DNA of 64,000 nucleotides from JALOAT01 sp041687015 (GCA_041687015.1 JAWLCT010000007.1:31262-95261), one strand, 5' to 3'. Positions 1 to 8,309 are shown, numbered from the stretch's first letter. The notes: a model not told the origin generated them from the sequence alone. Program-made: numbers and translations.

Positions 1-1
1 A

Positions 2-631
2 GCCTTCGAGGAACGTTGGCGCGAGCTGGGTGGAGAGGTCGTGGCGACCGCAAGCTACGATGCTCAGAAAAACGACTTCTCGGCACCGTTGCGCAATCTG
101 CTGGCGCTGGACGCCAGCGATCGCCGTCATCGGCAATTGGTGGCGACCCTCGGCGTGCGACTCGAGTTCACGCCACGGCGCCGCCAGGACATCGATTTCA
201 TCTTCCTCGCGGGCTTCCCCCGCCAGGTGCGCCTGCTGAAACCGCAGCTCAATTTCCATCACGCTGCGAGCCTGCCGGTGTACAGCACCTCGCATTTGTT
301 TTCGGGCACCGTCGCGCCGCAACTGGACCGCGATATGGATGGCGTGATGTTCGGTGACATGCCCTGGGTGCTGGACGGCCTGCAACCCGCCAGCCTCAGC
401 CGTCATGACGGGCAGTTGCGCCGCTTGGTCGCACTGGGCACCGACGCATACAACGTGATCCCCTATCTGCGCCTGCTCAAACGCTATCCGGAAGAACGCT
501 TCGAGGGCGGCACCGGTATCCTGCGCGTGGACGCGGACAATCGCTTGCGCCGCAGCATTGCGTGGGCGCGTTTCAACGCCGGCCGCCCCCGCGCGCTCGA
601 CGAGAGCGTGCCGGGAACCCGCACCCCGTGA
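2..631 (+). CDS. lpoA: LpoA-type penicillin-binding protein activator, C-terminal part (5' cut by window edge)
   Basis: The frame is open from base 2 and ends with TGA at 629-631, so only about 209 C-terminal residues are seen. They match the C-terminal domain of the outer-membrane lipoprotein LpoA (YraM), which has a periplasmic-binding-protein-like fold and activates PBP1a-type peptidoglycan synthases. Visible conserved stretches are the DIDFIFLAGFP strand, the PVYSTSHLF segment and the late DAYNVIPYL segment. A GTG at 41 lies inside the domain and is not the real start. The gene is followed one base later by yraN, the usual lpoA-yraN-diaA order. The lipobox and N-terminal TPR-like domain lie outside the window. 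Confidence 0.85.
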   Translation, partial: AFEERWRELGGEVVATASYDAQKNDFSAPLRNLLALDASDRRHRQLVATLGVRLEFTPRRRQDIDFIFLAGFPRQVRLLKPQLNFHHAASLPVYSTSHLFSGTVAPQLDRDMDGVMFGDMPWVLDGLQPASLSRHDGQLRRLVALGTDAYNVIPYLRLLKRYPEERFEGGTGILRVDADNRLRRSIAWARFNAGRPRALDESVPGTRTP

Positions 632-632
632 G

Positions 633-1004
633 ATGACCAGCGCCTCCAGGACGTTGGGCGATCAGGCGGAAGCGGCCGCACGGCAGTATCTGGAAGGACG
701 TGGCCTCACGACCGTGACGCGCAATTTCCGCTGCCGCCAGGGCGAGATAGATCTCGTCATGCTGGAGGCGTCGACGCACGTGTTCGTGGAAGTACGCTAT
801 CGCAGCCAAAACCGCTTCGGTGGGGCGGCGGAGAGCGTGGACCGGCGCAAACAGCAACGCGTCATCACCGCGGCCCAACATTATCTGCAACGCCATCCAA
901 ACGCCGCGCGTGGTCCCTGTCGCTTCGATGTGGTGGCGGTCAGCCCCGCGCCCGACGGCGGATGGCAGATCGACTGGATTCAGAACGCTTTCGAGCACGT
1001 GTAA
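633..1004 (+). CDS. yraN: YraN, UPF0102 nuclease-like family protein
   Basis: The product is a 123-residue protein of the UPF0102/YraN family, which is predicted to have a restriction-endonuclease-like fold; its biological role is not established. The family motif GEID is at residues 37-40 and FVEVRYR at 51-57, the places where acidic metal-binding residues are expected. ATG 633 is chosen because it gives the family's normal N-terminus (LGDQAEAAARQYLEGRG) and lies one base after the lpoA stop. A longer reading from 558 would overlap lpoA. It is probably co-transcribed with lpoA and diaA. Confidence 0.9.
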   Translation: MTSASRTLGDQAEAAARQYLEGRGLTTVTRNFRCRQGEIDLVMLEASTHVFVEVRYRSQNRFGGAAESVDRRKQQRVITAAQHYLQRHPNAARGPCRFDVVAVSPAPDGGWQIDWIQNAFEHV

Positions 1005-1015
1005 CGGGGAGACCC

Positions 1016-1603
1016 ATGCAGGAACGAATCAGACAGCTGTTCGAGCACAGCATTGAGACCAAGCGCGCCTCACTCGAACTCCTCACCCCGGCCATCGAAA
1101 TAGCGGCAATGCGCATGGCGCAGTGCCTGCTTTCCGAGAAGAAAATCCTGAGCTGCGGCAACGGCGGCTCGGCAGGCGACGCACAGCACTTCTCGTCCGA
1201 AATGCTCAACCGTTTCGAACGTGAGCGGCCCGGTTTGCCGGCCGTTGCGCTCACCACCGATGCCTCCACGGTGACGTCCATCGCCAACGACTACCATTTC
1301 GACGAAATCTTCTCGAAACAGGTGCGTGCGCTCGGCCAGGCCGACGACGTGCTGCTCGCCATCAGCACCAGCGGTAATTCTCCCAACGTGATCAACGCGG
1401 TTGACGCAGCGCATGCCAAGGGCATGCACGTGATTGCGCTCACTGGCAAGGATGGCGGACGGCTGGCCGATCACCTGCGCGATGACGACGTTGAAATCCG
1501 CGTGCCGGCATCGGCCACGGCGCGGGTGCAGGAGGTACATCTGCTGGTGATCCATTGCCTGTGCGATCTCATCGATCTGCAACTGTTCGGCGAACAGGTC
1601 TGA
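1016..1603 (+). CDS. diaA: SIS-domain protein DiaA (DnaA initiator-associating; GmhA-like)
   Basis: The 195-residue product has a single sugar isomerase (SIS) domain. The phosphosugar-binding signature CGNGGSAGDAQHFS lies at residues 47-60 and STSGNSPNV at 117-125. The family includes GmhA (sedoheptulose-7-phosphate isomerase) and DiaA, which binds DnaA and promotes initiation at oriC. The position directly after yraN favours DiaA, but GmhA activity cannot be excluded by sequence alone. ATG 1016 follows a GGGGAGA ribosome-binding site. The yraP (BON-domain) gene that usually follows diaA is absent; an FAD oxidase begins eight bases downstream. Confidence 0.88.
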   Translation: MQERIRQLFEHSIETKRASLELLTPAIEIAAMRMAQCLLSEKKILSCGNGGSAGDAQHFSSEMLNRFERERPGLPAVALTTDASTVTSIANDYHFDEIFSKQVRALGQADDVLLAISTSGNSPNVINAVDAAHAKGMHVIALTGKDGGRLADHLRDDDVEIRVPASATARVQEVHLLVIHCLCDLIDLQLFGEQV

Positions 1604-1610
1604 AACCACA

Positions 1611-3101
1611 TTGAACGATCAATCCGCGCTCGACACCCTGCCGCGCCCGTTCCTCGACGCACTGGCGCAGGTGCTCGGTGACGGCGCGCTGCTGACCGCG
1701 CCCGCCGACCGCTGGGCCTACGGCTACGACAATAGTCGGCGTCACGCCCTGCCGGGTGCGGTCGCTTTGCCCGCCGATCACGCCAGCGTGTGCGAGGTGG
1801 TTCGCCTGTGTCACGAGGCCGGCGTGCCTGTGGTGGCGCGCGGTCGGGGCACGGGGACCGCCGGCGCATCGGTGCCCGTCGCCGGTGCCGTCGTGCTCGG
1901 CCTCGAACGCCTGCGCCGCATCGTGCGCGTGGATCCGGCCAATCGCCTGCTTGTGGCGGAGCCCGGCGTCACCAACCAGGAAGTTCAACAGGCCGCTGCA
2001 GCCCACGGCTTCTTCTGGGCGCCCGACCCCACCAGCGCGGCCGTGTGCACGGTGGGTGGTAATCTCGGCTGCGGTGCCGCCGGTCCGCGCGCCGTGAAAT
2101 ACGGCACCACCCGCGAAAATGTGCTCGGGTTGCAGGCGGTCACCGGTACCGGCGAGGCCCTGCGCACCGGGGTACTCACCACCAAGGGCGTGGTGGGTTA
2201 CGACCTCACACGGCTGCTCATCGGCTCGGAGGGCACACTGGGCATCATCACCGAAGCCACCCTCAAACTCACACCCTTGCCCGAAGCCAAGGCCACCTTG
2301 CGTGCCGTTTACGCCGACATGGAAGCCGCCGCCCGTGCCGTGACCCGCATCATGGGCCAGCCCGTGACACCCTGTGCATTGGAATTCATTGACGCCGCGG
2401 CGGTTGAAATGGTGCGCCGCTATTCCCAGGCGGAACTGCCAACCGATGCCGGCGCCCTGCTCATGATCGAAGTGGACGGCTCGAAGGCCTGCCTGGATGC
2501 GATGGTGGCGGCGGTTGCCGAGGCCGCCGCTGGCGATGGCTGCCTGGACGTGCGTTCGGCGCGGGATGCGGCGGAGGTGGTGCGCCTTTGGGAGACGCGC
2601 AAGGCCCTCTCCCCTGCCCTGCGCAATGTGGCGCCGAAGAAGATCAACGAGGACGTGGTCGTGCCGGTTTCACGCATGCCCGAGCTCATCAACGGGCTGG
2701 CCGCGCTGTCGGCCCATTACGGCGTGACCATCGTGAATTTCGGTCATGCGGGCAATGGCAACATCCATGTGAACCTGCTGGTGGATCCGGACGATGCCCT
2801 GCAAATGGAACGTGCGGAACCTTGCCTGTCCGACGTCTTCGATTTGGTCCTGCGCCTCGGCGGCACGCTCTCGGGCGAACACGGCATCGGCACCGAAAAG
2901 CGCGACTTCGTCAGCCGCGAACTCGATCCCGTCGCCCTTGGACTGATGCATGCCATCAAAGCCCAATTCGACCCCAGGGGCATCCTCAACCCCGGCAAAA
3001 AGCTTCCGCCCCGCGGGGGCCAGGAAACCGAGCCTGATCCGCGCCTGCGGTCCTACCCGACAGGGCACAATCGCACCCGACACATCGCAAATACGGATTG
3101 A
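1611..3101 (+). CDS. FAD-linked oxidase, GlcD / D-lactate dehydrogenase type
   Basis: The 496-residue flavoprotein is of the VAO/PCMH superfamily (FAD_binding_4 plus the FAD-oxidase C-terminal domain). The FAD-binding stretch VARGRGTGTAGAS is near residues 75-87 and SEGTLGIITEATL follows in the middle. The C-terminal half carries NFGHAGNGNIHVN and SGEHGIGTEKR, the histidine motifs of glycolate and D-2-hydroxyacid dehydrogenases. It probably oxidises a D-2-hydroxyacid and passes electrons to quinone or cytochrome; the substrate cannot be read from the sequence. The start is TTG 1611. Homologues normally stop soon after NPGKKLP; here about 32 basic, low-complexity residues follow, a tail that runs toward the scrambled region downstream. 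Confidence 0.85.
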   Translation: MNDQSALDTLPRPFLDALAQVLGDGALLTAPADRWAYGYDNSRRHALPGAVALPADHASVCEVVRLCHEAGVPVVARGRGTGTAGASVPVAGAVVLGLERLRRIVRVDPANRLLVAEPGVTNQEVQQAAAAHGFFWAPDPTSAAVCTVGGNLGCGAAGPRAVKYGTTRENVLGLQAVTGTGEALRTGVLTTKGVVGYDLTRLLIGSEGTLGIITEATLKLTPLPEAKATLRAVYADMEAAARAVTRIMGQPVTPCALEFIDAAAVEMVRRYSQAELPTDAGALLMIEVDGSKACLDAMVAAVAEAAAGDGCLDVRSARDAAEVVRLWETRKALSPALRNVAPKKINEDVVVPVSRMPELINGLAALSAHYGVTIVNFGHAGNGNIHVNLLVDPDDALQMERAEPCLSDVFDLVLRLGGTLSGEHGIGTEKRDFVSRELDPVALGLMHAIKAQFDPRGILNPGKKLPPRGGQETEPDPRLRSYPTGHNRTRHIANTD

Positions 3102-3146
3102 TGCCGCCCTTCACGGCCGACCGCGAGGGATGCGCCGCATTCTGGG

Positions 3147-3416
3147 CCCGGACAGTTGCATCCTCGCATCAAGTTTGCCGGCAAGCTGTTGCAGGCGGAC
3201 GAGATGATAGGTGGCTTTTGAATAGCTGCCTGCCAAGCGCAGACCTTCGGCATCGAGTGCGGCGCTGGTGGCGTCCAAATCGAGATCGCCGGCGGCCAGG
3301 CTTGCGGCATAGCGGATCACGCCGCCGCCACCGAACCCGTCCGCGGGATCGCCGCTCACGCCGACGCTCCACAGGTTCAGGGTTCTGCGGGTTTCGGTCG
3401 AGACGGCGTCGAGCCG
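3147..3416 (-). pseudogene. Two-partner-secretion transporter (TpsB/ShlB/FhaC type) fragment, inverted piece
   Basis: Read on the minus strand, about 90 residues match the beta-barrel of TpsB outer-membrane transporters: LDAVSTETRRTLNLWSVGVS, then GFGGGGVIRYAAS, GDLDLDATSAALDAEGL and YSKATYHLVRLQQL, ending in QLSG. No start codon, POTRA domain or C-terminal barrel accompanies it. The next expected segment of the same protein (AAQKNLDSSEKFSLGG) begins at once at its upstream end but on the opposite strand. The locus is therefore a broken, internally rearranged remnant. Family assignment rests on recognised motifs only. Confidence 0.7.
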
Positions 3417-3417
3417 A

Positions 3418-3538
3418 GGCTGCCCAAAAGAACCTCGACTCCTCGGAGAAGTTTTCGCTGGGGGGTGCGTACGGCGTGCGCGCCTATCCCCAGGGCGAAG
3501 CGGCCGCTGACGAAACAGACGCGCTATCGCTTGGGTGA
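3418..3538 (+). pseudogene. Two-partner-secretion transporter fragment, forward piece
   Basis: About 39 plus-strand codons read AAQKNLDSSEKFSLGGAYGV followed by RAYPQGEAAADE, then stop at 3536-3538. NLDSSEKF and LGG-x-x-GVRAYPQGE are hallmark C-terminal barrel motifs of FhaC/ShlB-type TPS transporters. The piece lacks its own start and the remaining barrel strands. It directly continues, in protein order, the fragment on the opposite strand at 3147-3416, so both come from one ancestral gene. Confidence 0.7.
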
Positions 3539-3756
3539 GGAATTCGGACCTGGCGATCAATTGGCACAGCTTCACCGTCAAGCATCACGCCTGGTCCTAC
3601 GACGGCACCACTGTCTCGCCCCTCACCGTCAACGATGCCGGCAAGGTCCCGCGCAGGCGATTGAAAACGGTGTCTGACGGCTATGCGCAGCCGATCCGGC
3701 GTTATTTCACGATACGCAGGGACGGGCGTTTGGGTTTGGTGTCTTCGGGGCTGTGA
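3535..3756 (+). CDS. Unassigned short ORF, possibly a remnant
   Basis: The frame opens at GTG 3535, overlapping the stop of the TPS fragment, and reads about 47 residues that look protein-like (DLAINWHSFTVKHHAWSYDG, then TTVSPLTVNDAGKVPRRRL). Its last ~18 codons overlap the end of sspB on the other strand and are probably not real. I do not recognise a family. It may be the tail of a gene disrupted together with the TPS transporter, since it does not look like the expected TPS C-terminus. Confidence 0.3.
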   Translation: MRNSDLAINWHSFTVKHHAWSYDGTTVSPLTVNDAGKVPRRRLKTVSDGYAQPIRRYFTIRRDGRLGLVSSGL

Positions 3757-4091
3757 TCGTCCGGCGGCGTGGGCTCGGTGCCCTCTTCGTCGGAGAAGAT
3801 CATGCCTTTACCGTTTTCGCGCGCGTAAACGGCGAGCACGGCGGCGATGGGCACGAACACATGCATCGGGCTGCCGCCGAAGCGCGCTTCGAACTCCACG
3901 GCGTCGTTACGCATCTGCAGCGCCTTGACCGCCCTTGGCGCCACGTTGAACACGATCTTGCCGTCCTCCGCATATTGCTGCGGCACCACTGCGCCAGGCG
4001 CGGCGGCGTCCACCAGGATGTGCGGCGTGAGATCGTTGTCGACAATCCATTCGTGAATGGCTCTGAGCAGATACGGTCGGCTGGGCGTCAT
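3702..4091 (-). CDS. sspB: ClpXP protease specificity-enhancing factor SspB
   Basis: The 129-residue adaptor delivers ssrA-tagged and other substrates to ClpXP. The SspB fold is seen in PYLLRAIHEWIVDNDLTPHI at the N-terminus and FEARFGGSPMHVFVPIAAVL mid-protein. A variable acidic/proline linker follows, and the C-terminus KRPSLRIVK is the conserved ClpX-docking tail (consensus RPxLRVVK). It lies 29 bases downstream of sspA on the same strand, the standard pair. Its 3' end abuts the scrambled TPS region, but the gene itself is intact. Confidence 0.95.
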   Translation of the reverse strand: MTPSRPYLLRAIHEWIVDNDLTPHILVDAAAPGAVVPQQYAEDGKIVFNVAPRAVKALQMRNDAVEFEARFGGSPMHVFVPIAAVLAVYARENGKGMIFSDEEGTEPTPPDDHSPEDTKPKRPSLRIVK

Positions 4092-4120
4092 CGGTCACCA
4101 AGGGTCGGGGCCGGAATTCC

Positions 4121-4750
4121 TCAGCCACGAAGCTCTTTTTCGGCTTCGGTGAGACTGAGACGGAAGGATGGGCGCTTGAACAGGCGCGCGGCATAACCGC
4201 CGAGGGCCTTGGCCTGTGCAGGTAATTCTATCTTCATCTGAGGCAGACGCCAGAGCAGCGGTGCGAGTGCGCAGTCGACCAGCGTCAATTCGTTGCTCAT
4301 GAAGAACGGGCTGCTCTGGACCGCGGGGCTGAGCACCAGCAAATCCTCAGTCAGCTCCTTGCGTGCGGCCGTGGCGGCTTTGCCGCCGTTACTCGAGAGG
4401 ATAATGGCCATACGGCTGTAGAGTTCCTTCTCGATGCGGGCCAGGGTTAGACGGCTGCGCGCCCTCGACACCGGGTCCACAGGCAGCAGCGGGGGATGGG
4501 GAAAGCGCTCGTCCAGGTACTCCAGGATGACCGTGGGCTCGTACAGCACCAGATCACGATCCACCAGCGTGGGCACAGAGGCGTACGGGTTGATGTCGGC
4601 AAGGTCTTCGGGAACCGCCGAAGGCGTCACCTGGACGATCTCGGCCTCGATGCCCTTCTCGGCGATCACCCAGCGAACCTGGTGACTGTAGGCGTCTGAC
4701 CGCCCCGAAAACAACGTTATTCCTGAGCGCCGGCTGACAGAAAGGACCAT
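4121..4750 (-). CDS. sspA: Stringent starvation protein A
   Basis: The 209-residue protein has a glutathione-S-transferase fold. It binds RNA polymerase rather than acting as an enzyme, and in enterobacteria and Pseudomonas it supports stationary-phase and acid tolerance and virulence gene expression. Family features are LFSGRSDAYSHQVRWVIAEK near residues 13-32, NPYASVPTLVDRDLVLYEP in the thioredoxin-like domain, and the helical C-terminal domain ending RPSFRLSLTEAEKELRG. It lies between petC and sspB on the same strand, as in Pseudomonas. Confidence 0.95.
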   Translation of the reverse strand: MVLSVSRRSGITLFSGRSDAYSHQVRWVIAEKGIEAEIVQVTPSAVPEDLADINPYASVPTLVDRDLVLYEPTVILEYLDERFPHPPLLPVDPVSRARSRLTLARIEKELYSRMAIILSSNGGKAATAARKELTEDLLVLSPAVQSSPFFMSNELTLVDCALAPLLWRLPQMKIELPAQAKALGGYAARLFKRPSFRLSLTEAEKELRG

Positions 4751-4840
4751 CGGAGTCTCCTGTCCTTACGAGCGAAAACCAGGGCGAGGCCCCGGCTCAG
4801 AATGGTTGGAGCGGGGCCTGCCGGCCCCGCCCCAGGTCCA

Positions 4841-5581
4841 TCAGTGGACGTCTTTCCAGTACTCCTTCTTCAGGAGATACGCGACCACGAAAAACACTGC
4901 CAGGAAACCGAGCACCCACCAGCCCATGCGCTGGCGCTGGAGCTGGGCCGGTTCGCCCAGGTAAACCATGAAGTTCACCAGGTCGCGCGCGGCCTCATCG
5001 TACTCGGCCGGCGTCATCTTGCCGGGCTGTACGAGTTCGAAGCCGGCGAGCACCTGCTTCTCCGAACCGTCGGCGGCTTTCTCGGCCTTGTACACGGCCT
5101 TCTGTACGCCCTGCAGATCCCACAGCACATGGGGCATACCCACGTCCGGGAACACCGCATTGTTCACGCCGAACGGACGCTTCTCGTCGACGTAGAAGGT
5201 GCGCAGGTAGGTGTACAGGTAGTCGGCGCCACGGGCACGGGCCATCACCGACAGGTCCGGCGGCGGCGCGCCGAACCAGGCCTTGGCGTCGGCGACGGGC
5301 ATGGCCACCTTCATGGTGTCGCCCACCTTATCGCCAGCGAACATGAGGTTCTGCTGAACCTGCTCGTCCGTGAGGCCCAGATCGCGGCCCATGCGGTTGT
5401 AGCGCATGTACTGCGCCGAGTGGCAGCTCAGGCAGTAGTTGGTGAACAGCTTGGCACCGCGCTGGAGCGAGGCCGTGTCGGACAGGTCGACGTTGGCCTT
5501 GTCCAGGTGGAAACCGCCGCCGGCCGCGAGCGTCAGACCGGGAAGAGCGGCGAATACGAATGCAATGATCAGCTTTCTCAT
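4841..5581 (-). CDS. petC: Ubiquinol-cytochrome c reductase, cytochrome c1
   Basis: The 246-residue cytochrome c1 is a subunit of the bc1 complex that takes electrons from the Rieske protein and reduces soluble cytochrome c in the periplasm. A signal peptide spans about residues 1-20 (cut after LTLAA), the heme-attachment motif CLSCH is at 50-54, and the VGMPHVLW motif carries the likely axial methionine. A C-terminal anchor (WWVLGFLAVFFVVAYLL) precedes KKEYWKDVH. ATG 5581 overlaps the petB stop by four bases. A longer upstream reading would lie entirely inside petB and is rejected. Confidence 0.96.
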   Translation of the reverse strand: MRKLIIAFVFAALPGLTLAAGGGFHLDKANVDLSDTASLQRGAKLFTNYCLSCHSAQYMRYNRMGRDLGLTDEQVQQNLMFAGDKVGDTMKVAMPVADAKAWFGAPPPDLSVMARARGADYLYTYLRTFYVDEKRPFGVNNAVFPDVGMPHVLWDLQGVQKAVYKAEKAADGSEKQVLAGFELVQPGKMTPAEYDEAARDLVNFMVYLGEPAQLQRQRMGWWVLGFLAVFFVVAYLLKKEYWKDVH

Positions 5582-6816
5582 TGGGTCACCCTTTCCGGAA
5601 CCGGCTTGGTCTTCTCGAACTTCGGAATGAACGCGAGTGCGATGAAGAACGCGAAGTAGTAGATGGTGCCAAGCTGGGCGATCAACGTGAACAGGTCGGT
5701 GCTCGGCTTCATGCCGAGGAAGCCCAGCAGGACAAAGTCGGCCGCGAACAGGGCCAGCAAAACCTTGAAGCACAGGCCACGGTAGCGGATGGACTTCACC
5801 GGGCTGCGATCCAGCCAGGGCAGGAAGAACAGGATCACCACGGCCGCCCCCATCACCACCACGCCGGGAAACGCGGAGCCGGCGATGGACGGCACGGCGC
5901 GCAGCATGGCGTAGAACGGCGTGAAGTACCACACCGGCGCGATGTGCGCAGGCGTCTTCATCGGGTCAGCCGGCTCGAAATTGGGGTGCTCCAGGAAAAA
6001 GCCGTTCATCTCCGGCGCGAAGAACACCACCGCGGCGAAGAACATCAGGAACACCACCACGCCGACGATGTCCTTCACCGTGTAGTACGGGTGGAAGGGG
6101 ATGCCGTCCAGCGGAATGTGGGTGACCGGGTCCTTCTTCTTCTTGATTTCCACGCCGTCGGGGTTGTTGGAACCCACTTCGTGCAGGGCGAGGATGTGGG
6201 CCACCACCAGGCCGACCAGCACCAGCGGCACGGCGATCACGTGGAAGGCGAAGAAGCGGTTCAAGGTGGCGTCGGATACCACGTAGTCACCGCGGATCCA
6301 CAGGGACAGGTCCTCGCCGATGAAGGGCACGGCAGAGAACAGGTTCACGATGACCTGCGCACCCCAGTAGGACATCTGGCCCCAGGGGAGCAGATAACCG
6401 AAGAAGGCTTCGGCCATCAGCGCCAAATAGATCAGGCAGCCGAAGATCCAGATGAGTTCGCGGGGCTTCTTGTACGAGCCGTACATCAAGCCGCGGAACA
6501 TGTGCAGGTACACCACCACGAAGAACGCTGAGGCGCCGGTGGAGTGCATGTAGCGGATCAGCCAGCCGTAATCCACGTCACGCATGATGTACTCGACGGA
6601 CGCGAACGCCAGGGCGCCGTCCGGCTTGTAGTTCATGGTGAGGAAGATGCCGGTGACAATCTGGATGGCCAGCACCAGGATGGCGAGGGAACCGAAGAAG
6701 TACCAGAAGTTGAAATTCTTCGGTGCGTAGTACTCGGAAAGGTGCTCTTTCCACATCTTGCTGAGCGGGAAACGGTCGTCCACCCAGCCCAGGACTTGGG
6801 TCATCATGTTGCTCAT
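5578..6816 (-). CDS. petB: Ubiquinol-cytochrome c reductase, cytochrome b
   Basis: The 412-residue multi-pass membrane protein holds hemes bL and bH and the Qo and Qi sites. The two histidine pairs lie in RYMHSTGASAFFVVVYLHMF and in FHVIAVPLVLVGLVVAHILA. The Qo-site signature reads PVWY instead of the common PEWY, a variant known from gammaproteobacterial bc1 complexes. The start overlaps the petA stop by one base and the end overlaps petC by four, indicating tight translational coupling in petABC. Confidence 0.96.
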   Translation of the reverse strand: MSNMMTQVLGWVDDRFPLSKMWKEHLSEYYAPKNFNFWYFFGSLAILVLAIQIVTGIFLTMNYKPDGALAFASVEYIMRDVDYGWLIRYMHSTGASAFFVVVYLHMFRGLMYGSYKKPRELIWIFGCLIYLALMAEAFFGYLLPWGQMSYWGAQVIVNLFSAVPFIGEDLSLWIRGDYVVSDATLNRFFAFHVIAVPLVLVGLVVAHILALHEVGSNNPDGVEIKKKKDPVTHIPLDGIPFHPYYTVKDIVGVVVFLMFFAAVVFFAPEMNGFFLEHPNFEPADPMKTPAHIAPVWYFTPFYAMLRAVPSIAGSAFPGVVVMGAAVVILFFLPWLDRSPVKSIRYRGLCFKVLLALFAADFVLLGFLGMKPSTDLFTLIAQLGTIYYFAFFIALAFIPKFEKTKPVPERVTQ

Positions 6817-7409
6817 TACGCCGCTCCTTCGTCTACGCCGACCAGAATTCGGGTGTCGGCCAGGAACTTATACGGCGGCACCTCGAGGTTTTTCGGGGCG
6901 GGAACGCCCTTATAGACACGACCGGCCAAATCGAAGCGGGAGCCGTGGCAGGGGCAGAAGAAGCCGCCCTTCCACTCAGAACCCAGGTCCGCCGGCGCGA
7001 TATCGGGGCGGTAGGTGGGCGAGCAGCCCAGGTGGGTGCAGATACCGACGATCACCGCGTACTCAGGCTTGATCGAGCGGTTTCCGTTCTTGCAGTACTC
7101 CGGCTGCTGGGTGTCTTCGGACGCCGGATCCAGCAGTTCGCCGTCGAGTGAAGGCAGATCCTTCAGGTTCTGCTCAGTGCGGCGCACGATCCACACAGGC
7201 TTGCCGCGCCACTCGACGGTCATCATCTGACCGGGTTCGAGCTTGCTGACGTCGGCTTCGACGGGGGCGCCAGCGGCCTGTGCGCGAGCGCTCGGCTGCA
7301 TGGACAGGATAAATGGAGCCAAGGCATACGCGGTTCCCACACCGCCCACCACAGTGGTGAGCGCGGTGAGGACGCGGCGCCGGCCCTTGTCAACGCCTTC
7401 TTTGCTCAT
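6816..7409 (-). CDS. petA: Ubiquinol-cytochrome c reductase, Rieske iron-sulfur subunit
   Basis: The 197-residue Rieske protein carries the [2Fe-2S] ligands in CTHLGCSP and CPCHGSRF. The N-terminus MSKEGVDKGRRRVLTAL is followed by a hydrophobic segment, consistent with a Tat-type anchor-signal. ATG 7409 is preferred to an upstream GTG nine codons earlier because GGGAGAGG lies just before it. It is the first gene of the petABC operon. The 150 bases upstream are markedly AT-rich for this region and hold a plausible promoter. Confidence 0.95.
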   Translation of the reverse strand: MSKEGVDKGRRRVLTALTTVVGGVGTAYALAPFILSMQPSARAQAAGAPVEADVSKLEPGQMMTVEWRGKPVWIVRRTEQNLKDLPSLDGELLDPASEDTQQPEYCKNGNRSIKPEYAVIVGICTHLGCSPTYRPDIAPADLGSEWKGGFFCPCHGSRFDLAGRVYKGVPAPKNLEVPPYKFLADTRILVGVDEGAA

Positions 7410-7490
7410 CAAACCTCTCCCAATGACCCTAACCAAGAAAACGCTTCAGAATCCATCCGCAATGCGAACAGTTCTGCTTTCGAATTTGCA

Positions 7491-7519
7491 AATATAGTTA
7501 TGAACTTCTACGAAATTAA
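7491..7519 (-). promoter_or_regulatory. Candidate sigma-70 promoter for petABC
   Basis: On the minus strand, TTAATT (7519-7514) and TATATT (7496-7491) are separated by 17 bases, about 80 bases before the petA start, inside the most AT-rich stretch nearby. The -10 matches five of six consensus positions and the -35 only three. No transcript data are available. Confidence 0.35.
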
Positions 7520-7562
7520 CCGCGGATTCTCGTACAAAGCAAGGAAGCAGGTCAAGAACGCT

Positions 7563-8309
7563 TCAGACGGGGTTCGCTTCATCCACAAACGTGTGAACCA
7601 GTCCGAAACGGCCCGCCAGCAGCTCGCCCAGGGCCTGAACGCCATACCGCTCGGTGGCGTGGTGGCCGGCGGCGAAATAGTGGATGCCCAATTCGCGTGC
7701 GGTGTGGAAGGTACGCTCGGAGATTTCGCCGCTCACGTAGGCATCGAGGCCCAATGCGGCGGCGTGCTCCAGATAGTCCTGGGCTGCTCCGCTGCACCAG
7801 CCCACGCGCCGGATCGGCCGATCAGCAGGGATGTGCAAGGGCTCGCGCCCCAACTGGCGGGCGAGCCGCGCGGCGAAGGATTCGCCGCTCTCGGGTGCCG
7901 GAGTTTCCCCGTGCATGGCCACCTCTGCGGGTCCGAAACGGCCGCTCACGGCCAGTTCCAGATCGGCGGCGAGGCGGGCGTTGTTGCCGAGCTCCGGGTG
8001 GGCGTCCAGTGGCAGGTGATAGGCGAGCAGGCTGATGTCGTTACGCAGCAGGGCACCCAGGCGGCGGGCTTTCATGCCGATAACGCGCGGATCTTCACCG
8101 CGCCAGAAATAACCGTGGTGCACCAGGAGCAAATCGGCCCGCCGCTCGATGGCCGCGTCGATGAGCACCTGACTCGCCGTTACGCCCGAAACGATGCTGC
8201 GCACCGATTCCCGTCCCTGCACCTGCAGGCCGTTGGGACAGTAGTCCTGAAACCGGGCGCTCTCGAGGAATTCGTCGCAGAACGCCACCAACTCGCGCAG
8301 ATTCACCAT
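7563..8309 (-). CDS. NIF3 / DUF34 family metal-binding protein (YbgI-like)
   Basis: The 248-residue protein belongs to the widespread NIF3 family, annotated as GTP cyclohydrolase 1 type 2 homologues; the physiological function is unsettled. Conserved features are QDYCPNGLQVQG near the N-terminus, LLVHHGYFW and LLAYHLPLDAHPELGNN in the middle, and YVSGEISERT plus FAAGHHATERYG near the C-terminus. The histidines and glutamate of these motifs form the dinuclear metal site in solved homologues. It is transcribed divergently from the algW-type protease, 51 bases away. Confidence 0.9.
   Translation of the reverse strand: MVNLRELVAFCDEFLESARFQDYCPNGLQVQGRESVRSIVSGVTASQVLIDAAIERRADLLLVHHGYFWRGEDPRVIGMKARRLGALLRNDISLLAYHLPLDAHPELGNNARLAADLELAVSGRFGPAEVAMHGETPAPESGESFAARLARQLGREPLHIPADRPIRRVGWCSGAAQDYLEHAAALGLDAYVSGEISERTFHTARELGIHYFAAGHHATERYGVQALGELLAGRFGLVHTFVDEANPV

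Noticed and set aside
558..632. A longer start for yraN at 558
   Set aside because: It would overlap the lpoA coding end by 74 bases and adds a basic segment absent from the family; ATG 633 gives the standard N-terminus.
5578..6816. PVWY instead of PEWY in cytochrome b as an anomaly
   Set aside because: PVWY is a known variant in gammaproteobacterial bc1 complexes, so it is lineage-consistent.
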